A stretch of DNA of 5,015 nucleotides from an uncultured Chlamydiae bacterium (lineage in GTDB: Bacteria > Chlamydiota > Chlamydiia > Chlamydiales > CALBHK01). This document shows, piece after piece, positions 1-5,015 of the stretch. The position numbers were made by a program, and so were the translations under genes. The stretch spans positions 1 through 5,015 of the forward strand of contig CALBHK010000130.1 in the NCBI GenBank assembly GCA_937894565.1. Direction: 5' to 3'. The notes below the pieces were generated by a model that saw nothing but the letters and a program-made list of their open reading frames with translations, did not search any database and was not told the DNA's origin. How positions within the stretch are numbered: position 1 is the stretch's first letter; each line of letters begins with the position of its first letter.

Positions 1-323
1 TAGTCTAAAAATCTGTTCTGGTAAGACTGCTCAACATCTTTGAATCCATCGGCTAAGACTTTAAAACGAAATTTATAATTTGAGCCAAGAACAGCAGGAT
101 CTTTCATAAGCTCGGTAAGATTGACATTAATCTCTTTAAGGATAGCCTTCACTTTCTTATAATTATCGGGATTAGAATATTCTTTTTCACTCATTAAATA
201 AGGACTTAACTGCTTCATCAACGCTTCAAACTGGGTCATCTTAGGCTTAATCTCTGACTGCGCAGTTGTTGCGAATAAAATAAAACCTAGAGCAAGCAAA
301 AACATTTGACTCAAATTTTTCAT
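1..323 (-). CDS. Exported protein of unknown function, N-terminal part (runs off left edge)
   Basis: A reading frame opens at an ATG (complement of 321-323) and stays open for 107 codons to the window edge, so the C-terminus is missing. The start is backed by a GGGAG Shine-Dalgarno (complement of 332-336) 8 nt upstream. Residues 1-21 form a classical Sec signal peptide: MKN, then a hydrophobic core (FLLALGFILFA), then a likely signal peptidase I site after TTA (about residue 21). The mature part is charged and helix-prone (LMKQLSPYLMSEKEY, VKAILKEINVNLTELMK), suggesting a small all-helical periplasmic domain. No cysteine or haem motif is visible in the portion present, although helical exported proteins of this look sometimes carry a CXXCH further on. 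The start lies 16 bp after the korB stop on the same strand, so it is probably the third gene of the korAB transcript. I do not recognise the family. Confidence 0.8.
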   Translation of the reverse strand, partial: MKNLSQMFLLALGFILFATTAQSEIKPKMTQFEALMKQLSPYLMSEKEYSNPDNYKKVKAILKEINVNLTELMKDPAVLGSNYKFRFKVLADGFKDVEQSYQNRFLD

Positions 324-339
324 TTGGAATTCTCCCTAT

Positions 340-1395
340 CTAAGAAAATCGATTCATCACTTGATTAAACTGAACTTCACTTGGGCGAAGCTCTTGCTCA
401 TTCAAATAAGCTAAAGGCTTTTCTGTTAAATTTAAATTCTCGACAAGACTGGCTTCTTCTTCATTAATATAAAACAATCCGGTTAAAACTTCGCCCTTGT
501 GACGAGCTTCAGTCAGAACCTTGGCAGCTTCAAGCCTATCGTGCACATTATGTAAACGCGAATCAATTTTATTCAGTAAAATTTTTGACCCATCTGGCAA
601 TTCGATCAACTCTTTAGAACCCTCATTGTAATCGACAACGATCTCTTCTTGAGGCGCATAGTAACCCAGCTCTTGTAAAACGGTATCATGAGATTTCACG
701 TAATTATAACTTTTTGTCGATCCATCGTGGTTATTAAAAGTAATACATGGAGAATAAACGTCAATGACCGCTGTTCCGTTATGCTTCAGCGCTGCTTGAA
801 TCAAGGGAACCAATTGCTTTGCATCACCCGAAAAAGACCTGGCGACAAAAGTACACCCCAGCTCTAAAGCCAAAGTACAGATATCAATCGTTTCGAATGG
901 ATTGACTGCCCCTGCCTTTAACTTTGCACCCTTATCTGCTGTTGCGGAAAATTGTCCTTTGGTCAGACCATAGACTCCGTTATTGGCAACAATATAACAT
1001 ACAGGTAAATTACGACGAATCAGATGAGCAAAACCACCAAGACCAATACTTGCGGTATCGCCATCGCCACTGATACCAAGCATCGTTAATTGAGCATTGC
1101 TGACCTTTGCACCCGTCGTGATTGGCGCCATCCGCCCATGCATTGAATTAAAAGAAAAAGATTTTGAAATAAAATACGCTGGAATTTTCGAAGAGCATCC
1201 GATCCCTGACATCTTAGCTAAATCAAAGGGATGAATTCCACTTTGATAACAAGCCGTTATGATATGATTTGAAATCATATCATGGCCGCAACCCACACAT
1301 AATGTGGTAGGGCTTCCCGAATAGTCTTTTTTGCTTAAACCCACAGAGTTTGTTGCAGGCGCCGCGGCTGTTGCCGGTTGAAGTTCGCTACTCAT
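340..1395 (-). CDS. korB: 2-oxoacid:ferredoxin oxidoreductase beta subunit (TPP-binding), probably 2-oxoglutarate type
   Basis: This is the 351-residue catalytic beta subunit. With KorA it oxidatively decarboxylates a 2-oxoacid (probably 2-oxoglutarate) with CoA to the acyl-CoA, passing electrons through a [4Fe-4S] cluster to ferredoxin in the cytoplasm. The CVGCGH motif (C33, C36), GIGCSS (C67) and SPCITFN (C217) supply the four cysteines expected to hold the cluster. GDGD (110-113) followed by NNGVYGLTKGQFS (138-150) is the thiamine diphosphate/Mg binding fold. The first 23 residues (Ala/Thr-rich) precede the conserved domain and look disordered. The ATG overlaps the korA stop as ATGA, and a GAGGTG ribosome site (complement of 1401-1406) lies inside the end of korA, so the start is well fixed and coupled. 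The tail after about residue 270 is normal for the longer bacterial KorB proteins. Substrate choice (2-oxoglutarate, 2-oxoadipate or another 2-oxoacid) is not settled by sequence reading. Confidence 0.95.
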   Translation of the reverse strand: MSSELQPATAAAPATNSVGLSKKDYSGSPTTLCVGCGHDMISNHIITACYQSGIHPFDLAKMSGIGCSSKIPAYFISKSFSFNSMHGRMAPITTGAKVSNAQLTMLGISGDGDTASIGLGGFAHLIRRNLPVCYIVANNGVYGLTKGQFSATADKGAKLKAGAVNPFETIDICTLALELGCTFVARSFSGDAKQLVPLIQAALKHNGTAVIDVYSPCITFNNHDGSTKSYNYVKSHDTVLQELGYYAPQEEIVVDYNEGSKELIELPDGSKILLNKIDSRLHNVHDRLEAAKVLTEARHKGEVLTGLFYINEEEASLVENLNLTEKPLAYLNEQELRPSEVQFNQVMNRFS

Positions 1396-3308
1396 AAAGT
1401 CACCTCAGTCGCCGATTTTTTTTCAGCTTTGTGTTTAAGGAGTGGTTCAAAAATGTTTTCGGCAGTCATCGGCGCTCCGTCGTACTGTCTTATAGAGATT
1501 AACTTTGTTGCAAGTTCTGGATACTCCATCGTTAATAACTGCGCCATTTGTCCATCACGATTTTGCTCGATGACGAATACGCTATTATGGCTTTGAATAA
1601 ATGTTTTCACTGAATCAACAAAAGGAACTGCACGCAAACGCAAATAATCTGTTTTCATTCCGTTGGCGCTCAAAATTTCACGAGCCTCTTGCATCGGAGT
1701 ATCTGTTGATCCGTAGGCGATAATTCCAATTTTATTTTTTTGATCATCTATGATTGGCTGAGGCACATATTTTTGCGCGGTAATCCATTTGCGAGAAAGT
1801 CGATCAACAAGCTCTTGGTATTCTGCGGAGTTCTCTGTATAAAGACCTTTTGCATTGTGACCGCTGCCTCTTGTAAAATAAGCAGCCTTCATGTTTTTGG
1901 TCCCAGGCAATGTTCGTGGCGCAATCGCATCGTTATCAGTTTCTGCATAACGATGGTACGTTGTTATTTGCTCAAGATCGGCTTCAGATAAAACTTTACC
2001 ACGATCATAAGGTTTTGTCGGATAATCCCAAGCCTCTTCCATCCATTGATTCATACCCAAATCTAAATCACTCATTACAAAAACAATCTGTTGCATTCGC
2101 TCAGCAAGGTCAAAAGCCTGCTGACCGAAATCGAAACACTCTTTAATATTTGCTGGCAACAAGAGCGGATGCTTTGTATCACCGTGAGATAAAAATACTG
2201 TCGATAAAATATCACCTTGTGCCGTTCGTGTCGGCATACCTGTCGAGGGACCAACACGCTGAACGTCCCAAACAACACAGGGAATTTCTGTGTAATACGC
2301 AAAGCCCGCCGCTTCACTCATTAAACTGACGCCAGGACCACTAGTCGCTGTCATTGCGCGAGCCCCCGCCCAACCTGCCCCCAATATCATACAGATTGCG
2401 GACAATTCGTCTTCCGCCTGAACGACAGCAAATTTTTTCTGCCCAGAATCAGTTTTACGAAGCTCTTCGGCATACTTCATGAAATTTTCTACAAGAGAAG
2501 ACGATGGTGTAATGGGATACCACGAAACAAACGAGCCTCCACCAAAAATCGCTCCCAAAGCCGCAGCAGTATTCCCATCCATTAAGATATATTTTTTAGA
2601 TTGAGTTATTTTTTGTGCTCGGAATTGAAGAGCTCCTTTGAAGGCACTGAGGACTTCGACTTCATTTTCCTCAATCCAATTATAGCCCACTTCAAAACCT
2701 TTAAGATTTGGCGCCACAACAGAATCTTTATTACCAAACTGCTCTTTAAGGCAACTGACAACAAGCTCTTTGTCTAATTGAAGTAGCTTTGTCAGCACGC
2801 CGACGTATATGATATTAATCAATAATTTTTTAATTTTTACTTGGTCCGTTGACGCATCCACGAGTTTTTTAAATGGAACACCGAGGTAGTGAATGTCGGT
2901 TCTTTTTGAATCCGCAGGAAGTTGTCCTGCATCCGCGTTATAAATAAAATATCCACCAGAGCGAACAGTGGCTTGATCTTGGATAAGTGTCTGAGGATTC
3001 ATGGCAATCACGATGTCGGCTTCTTTGCGACGGCCCAAATAACCTTTTTCTGATGCACGAATCCAAAACCACGTCGGAAGACCAGCGATATTTGAAGGGA
3101 AAACATTTTTCCCACCGACGGGAACACCCATTTTGAATAAAGTTTTTAATAAAATATTATTTGCGGACTGACTGCCCGAACCATTCACTGTTCCGATACA
3201 AATGACAAAATTATTAATGCTCGATTTATGACTTGATGGACTTATTGGTATTGAATTTACTGTATTTGACATTTGTGTATTATGCGTCTTTACAAGCCCT
3301 TTTGTCAT
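1392..3308 (-). CDS. korA: 2-oxoacid:ferredoxin oxidoreductase alpha subunit, fused gamma-alpha, probably 2-oxoglutarate type
   Basis: This is KorB's partner. Read from the ATG at 3308 it has 638 residues. Residues about 32-225 are the gamma (CoA-side) domain, with VNGSGSQSANN (41-51) and the KNVFPSNIAGLPTW segment (67-80). Residues about 240-430 are the alpha pyrimidine-binding domain: GNTAAALGA (245-253), YPITPSS (264-270), QAEDE (297-301), TSGPG (322-326) and VQRVGPSTGMPT (349-360). The SHGDTKHP and SDLDLGMN stretches are typical of the KorA group. Residues about 525-625 form the C-terminal domain, with EQN (581-583). The gene ends in a TGA that overlaps the korB ATG. The start is uncertain: the ATG at 3308 has only a weak ribosome site. 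The ATG at 3272 (residue 13) still precedes the whole conserved domain and sits just downstream of a plausible promoter -10. No dedicated ferredoxin (delta) gene is in the window, consistent with the two-subunit KorAB class. Confidence 0.93.
   Translation of the reverse strand: MTKGLVKTHNTQMSNTVNSIPISPSSHKSSINNFVICIGTVNGSGSQSANNILLKTLFKMGVPVGGKNVFPSNIAGLPTWFWIRASEKGYLGRRKEADIVIAMNPQTLIQDQATVRSGGYFIYNADAGQLPADSKRTDIHYLGVPFKKLVDASTDQVKIKKLLINIIYVGVLTKLLQLDKELVVSCLKEQFGNKDSVVAPNLKGFEVGYNWIEENEVEVLSAFKGALQFRAQKITQSKKYILMDGNTAAALGAIFGGGSFVSWYPITPSSSLVENFMKYAEELRKTDSGQKKFAVVQAEDELSAICMILGAGWAGARAMTATSGPGVSLMSEAAGFAYYTEIPCVVWDVQRVGPSTGMPTRTAQGDILSTVFLSHGDTKHPLLLPANIKECFDFGQQAFDLAERMQQIVFVMSDLDLGMNQWMEEAWDYPTKPYDRGKVLSEADLEQITTYHRYAETDNDAIAPRTLPGTKNMKAAYFTRGSGHNAKGLYTENSAEYQELVDRLSRKWITAQKYVPQPIIDDQKNKIGIIAYGSTDTPMQEAREILSANGMKTDYLRLRAVPFVDSVKTFIQSHNSVFVIEQNRDGQMAQLLTMEYPELATKLISIRQYDGAPMTAENIFEPLLKHKAEKKSATEVTL
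3256..3296 (+). promoter_or_regulatory. Candidate gcdH promoter
   Basis: Two overlapping sigma70-like options face gcdH. The first is a perfect TTGACA at 3266-3271 with a poor -10 (TTTACA at 3289-3294, 17 bp, or TACAAG at 3291-3296, 19 bp). The second is a weaker TTTACT at 3256-3261 with a good TATTAT at 3278-3283 (16 bp). The second shares its -10 bases with the opposing korA -10, so the two promoters would be back to back and could compete. Either gives a leader of roughly 65-80 nt. Confidence 0.3.
3279..3308 (-). promoter_or_regulatory. Candidate korAB promoter
   Basis: Reading the minus strand, ATGACA (complement of 3303-3308; 5 of 6 to TTGACA) is followed after 18 bp by CATAAT (complement of 3279-3284; 5 of 6 to TATAAT). 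Transcription would begin near 3272, at or next to the second possible korA ATG. The -35 element overlaps the upstream ATG at 3308, so if this promoter is the main one, translation must start at 3272. This is found by eye only, in AT-rich DNA. Confidence 0.35.
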
Positions 3309-3353
3309 TTCTACTTGCGTAAAAAATGAGGTGCGTTGTACCCTTTTTTTTGT

Positions 3354-3358
3354 AGGAG
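3354..3358 (+). promoter_or_regulatory. Ribosome binding site that fixes the gcdH start
   Basis: AGGAG lies 7 nt before the ATG at 3366, preceded by a run of eight T (3344-3351). An in-frame ATG exists upstream at 3336, but it would place the strong ribosome site inside the coding region. It would also add ten residues (MYPFFCRRYF) that do not belong to the acyl-CoA dehydrogenase fold, so 3366 is preferred. Confidence 0.85.
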
Positions 3359-3365
3359 ATATTTT

Positions 3366-4532
3366 ATGAAAACCTTTGAAGCACCTGATTTCTTAAACAT
3401 CGATGAACATTTGACCAGCGAAGAAAAAATGATTCGCAATTCGTTACGAGAATTCGTGACTCAAGAAATCATGCCCACGATAGCAACTCATTACGAAAAT
3501 GGCACTTTCCCAAGGGAACTTATTCCGCTCCTCGGCGAATTGGGCACATTAGGAGCAACAATTCAAGGCTACGGTTGTGCTGGGATTAATTCGACGTCCT
3601 ACGGACTAATCATGCAAGAACTTGAACGAGGTGATTCTGGTATCCGCAGTTTTGTCAGCGTACAAGGTGCATTATGCATGTACCCAATTTCAGCATTTGG
3701 CACAGAAGAACATAAGAAAAAATATTTGCCAAAAATGGCCACTGGCGAATTAATTGGCTGTTTTGGCTTAACAGAGCCTGACTTTGGCTCAAACCCTGGT
3801 GGCATGATAACACGTGTTAAAAAAGACGGTTCTGACTATATTTTAAATGGTTCAAAAATGTGGATCACAAATGGCGGAATGGCTGGGGTCGCTATTGTTT
3901 GGGCCAAGGATGATGACAATAAAATTCGTGGTTTTATCGTCGATCGAGACTTGAAAGGTTTTTCGGTCCGAAATATCGAGAAAAAGTTTTCATTAAAAGC
4001 ATCTGTAACAAGTGAATTGATTTTTGAAGATTGCCGAGTCCCAGCTTCGCAGATGCTGAATGTCAGCGGTCTGAAAGGTCCTTTTTCATGTTTGAATAAT
4101 GCCAGATTCGGAATTGCCTACGGGGCGCTTGGGGCTTCAATGGCATGTTATGATGAGGCTTTAAATTATAGTAAAACACGAATTCAATTTGATAAACCCA
4201 TTGCAAGCTTTCAGCTTGTGCAAGCCAAACTTGTCGAAATGTACACTGATATTACTTTAGGACAATTACTTGCTCTTCACGTCGGAAGATTAAAAGATAA
4301 AGATCAAGCCCTGCCAGAACATATTTCTATGGCGAAAATGAAAAACGTTTCCAATGCTTTGAAGCACGCGCGGATCACTCGTGATATTTTGGGAGCCAGT
4401 GGAATTACATATGAATACCAATGTGGTCGCCATATGCTGAATCTTGAAAGTGTGAATACATATGAAGGCACTGAAGATATTCATAGATTAATCATTGGAA
4501 ATTATATTACTGGAATTCCAGCATTTAAATAA
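3366..4532 (+). CDS. gcdH: Glutaryl-CoA dehydrogenase (decarboxylating type), acyl-CoA dehydrogenase family
   Basis: This 388-residue FAD enzyme oxidises glutaryl-CoA and decarboxylates it to crotonyl-CoA, passing electrons to ETF. It is the last specific step of lysine, hydroxylysine and tryptophan breakdown, in the cytoplasm. The protein matches the glutaryl-CoA dehydrogenase branch along its length from memory of the human enzyme: LERGDSGIRSFVSVQ (86-100), CFGLTEPDFGSNPG (132-145), MWITNGGMA (165-173), KIRGF (186-190), GPFSCLNNARFGIAYGALGAS (238-258, taken in part) and NTYEGTEDIH (364-373). E367 is the expected catalytic base. E87, R94, S95 and Y366 align with residues tied to substrate carboxylate binding and decarboxylation. 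The usual fold order is kept: N-terminal helices, a beta domain at about 130-235, then C-terminal helices. Length is normal for a bacterial form. It is transcribed divergently from korAB and ends just before a terminator, so it is probably monocistronic. A general short-chain acyl-CoA dehydrogenase is the less likely alternative. Confidence 0.93.
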   Translation: MKTFEAPDFLNIDEHLTSEEKMIRNSLREFVTQEIMPTIATHYENGTFPRELIPLLGELGTLGATIQGYGCAGINSTSYGLIMQELERGDSGIRSFVSVQGALCMYPISAFGTEEHKKKYLPKMATGELIGCFGLTEPDFGSNPGGMITRVKKDGSDYILNGSKMWITNGGMAGVAIVWAKDDDNKIRGFIVDRDLKGFSVRNIEKKFSLKASVTSELIFEDCRVPASQMLNVSGLKGPFSCLNNARFGIAYGALGASMACYDEALNYSKTRIQFDKPIASFQLVQAKLVEMYTDITLGQLLALHVGRLKDKDQALPEHISMAKMKNVSNALKHARITRDILGASGITYEYQCGRHMLNLESVNTYEGTEDIHRLIIGNYITGIPAFK

Positions 4533-4544
4533 ATTTAGAGAGAA

Positions 4545-4573
4545 AAAAAGACGGTCTTAAAAACCGTCTTTTT
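4545..4573. terminator. Bidirectional intrinsic terminator
   Basis: A perfect 11-bp stem (4545-4555 with 4563-4573; core GACGGT/ACCGTC) encloses a 7-nt loop. On the plus strand the stem runs into five T, 13 bp after the gcdH stop. On the minus strand the matching A tract (4543-4549) becomes the T run, so the same hairpin can end transcription of the converging fragment at 4579-4707. Confidence 0.92.
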
Positions 4574-4578
4574 GATTA

Positions 4579-4707
4579 TTATTTTTTTAATCGAGTTCCT
4601 AATAACTCTGTCAGCGCATTCAACGCATCGACCCAGGTAAAAATACCCGAGGCTAAGGCAAATAAAAGGCTTTTTCTATCTTTATTCAGAGTATCCCCGG
4701 CCGGTTC
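4579..4707 (-). pseudogene. C-terminal remnant of an unidentified protein, no start codon
   Basis: Reading right to left, 42 sense codons end at a TAA (complement of 4579-4581), just before the shared terminator. The stretch looks like real protein: DRKSLLFALASGIFTWVDA, then LNALTELLGTRLKK, a hydrophobic or amphipathic helix followed by a basic tail. There is no ATG or credible alternative start. Upstream the frame is closed by a TAG (complement of 4708-4710, inside CCTAGG). A different minus frame is open over 4682-4735 and reads VELIQKSLGTGRGYSE. A single-base shift around 4693-4700 would join the two into a longer coherent tail, bounded by a TGA at 4736-4738. This therefore looks like the end of a truncated or frameshifted gene. 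The position beside the terminator supports a true gene end. I do not recognise the family. Confidence 0.5.
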
Positions 4708-4773
4708 CTAGGGATTTTTGGATGAGTTCCACACCTCAACCGTTATGTTACGAGCCGATCGCGGCACCGCTGA
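4708..4773. other. Non-coding junction between two broken genes
   Basis: No frame is coherent across this stretch, and stops occur in all of them (for example plus-strand TGA at 4723-4725 and 4771-4773). It is locally more GC-rich than the window, around 4696-4704 and 4751-4770. One plus-strand frame reads LRADRGTADSV over 4748-4780. This faintly recalls the TRGT element that precedes the conserved glycerol kinase tail, but it is out of frame with that tail and too close to it. It is best read as a breakpoint or decayed sequence. Confidence 0.45.
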
Positions 4774-5015
4774 CTCTGTTTAGAAATTCTTTTGGCCATG
4801 CAAAAAGATCTAGGTCGTAAAATCAAATCTGTTAAAGTTGATGGCGGAGCAAGTCAAAATGATTTGTTGATGCAAATTCAATCTGACTATTTGCAAACAC
4901 GTGTCGTTCGCCCTCGTCAAATTGAAACAACGGCAATGGGCGCAGCTTATCTTGCCGGACTTGGAGCTGGTGTTTGGAAAAACGTTTCTGAAATTCAGAA
5001 AATTTGGCAACAGGA
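4774..5015 (+). pseudogene. glpK: Glycerol kinase, C-terminal part only (5' end missing, runs off right edge)
   Basis: The frame after the TGA at 4771-4773 reads LCLEILLAMQKDLG and then VDGGASQNDLLMQIQSD (from about 4837). IETTAMGAAYLAGLGAGVW follows, and the frame continues open to the window end. This is the second FGGY-family signature and ATP-site region of glycerol kinase, which phosphorylates glycerol to glycerol 3-phosphate in the cytoplasm. The MQ-D and ETTA-GAAYLAG wording points to GlpK rather than xylulokinase or other FGGY sugar kinases. Normal GlpK is about 500 residues, and only the last quarter or so is here, less a few tens of residues beyond the edge. No glpK-like N-terminal sequence exists upstream, because gcdH, its terminator and a converging fragment occupy that space. 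The ATG at 4798 lies in the conserved AMQKD element and has no evident ribosome site, so it is not a true start. Identity is strong. Whether this is a genuine pseudogene or an assembly artefact is open. Confidence 0.85.

Noticed and set aside
1378..2317. Several open frames of 70-85 codons on both strands inside korA and the korA-korB junction
   Set aside because: They lie wholly over strongly conserved korA/korB coding sequence in other frames, have no ribosome sites, and their translations look like antisense or shifted readings rather than proteins.
3170..3215. The gamma-domain glycine motif of KorA (VNGSGSQSANN) departs from the GxGGQG pattern of stand-alone gamma subunits
   Set aside because: The VNG-GS-SAN wording together with GKN-FPSNI-GLPTW is, as far as I recall, the normal form in fused gamma-alpha KorA proteins, so it is not a defect.
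3599..3805. Minus-strand open frame of 68 codons inside gcdH
   Set aside because: It is antisense to the conserved flavin and substrate-site region of gcdH. The composition is a shadow of that gene, with no start signals.
4200..4226. Imperfect inverted repeat around GCAAGCTTTCAGCTTGTGC in gcdH
   Set aside because: The arms are short with an interruption, and the repeat lies within conserved coding sequence. It is not beyond chance.
4290..4484. Minus-strand open frame of 64 codons near the end of gcdH
   Set aside because: It is antisense to the catalytic NTYEGTEDIH region and has no independent support.
4810..5010. Minus-strand open frame of 66 codons at the right edge
   Set aside because: It is antisense to the unmistakable glycerol kinase tail, which explains the conservation on the plus strand.

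Overview
The window holds a short metabolic neighbourhood from an AT-rich Gram-negative bacterium (GC is roughly 40% by eye). The left-end gene begins with a Sec-type signal peptide and the genes carry Shine-Dalgarno sites. The style of the secreted protein and the gene content would fit Bdellovibrionota (Bdellovibrio/Bacteriovorax relatives), but that is a guess from protein flavour, not a demonstrated placement.

Left two thirds, minus strand (3308 or 3272 down to 1): a tight operon runs right to left. It encodes a fused gamma-alpha subunit (korA) and the TPP-binding beta subunit (korB) of a 2-oxoacid:ferredoxin oxidoreductase, most likely the 2-oxoglutarate type. After a 16-bp gap comes the start of an unrecognised exported protein that leaves the window. 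korA and korB overlap by ATGA, which suggests translational coupling.

Middle (about 3273-3365): a compact divergent promoter region separates korA from a plus-strand gene, 3366-4532. That gene is a close match to glutaryl-CoA dehydrogenase (gcdH) and keeps the active-site residues of the decarboxylating enzymes. It is followed at once by a strong hairpin terminator (4545-4573) that works in either direction.

Right end (4579-5015): two broken gene pieces lie back to back. A minus-strand C-terminal fragment (4579-4707) converges on the terminator. A plus-strand C-terminal part of glycerol kinase (glpK, from about 4774 to the window end) lacks roughly its first three quarters. The 60-90 bp between them codes for nothing coherent, so this is a rearrangement scar, a decayed locus or an assembly chimera.

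How the genes may work together: KorAB makes an acyl-CoA and reduced ferredoxin from a 2-oxoacid, and GcdH oxidises and decarboxylates glutaryl-CoA to crotonyl-CoA. If KorAB accepts 2-oxoadipate, the divergent pair would form two consecutive steps of lysine/tryptophan breakdown. If it is an ordinary 2-oxoglutarate enzyme of the TCA cycle, the adjacency is only loose. I see no phage, CRISPR, IS element, RNA gene or clear novel defence-like system here.
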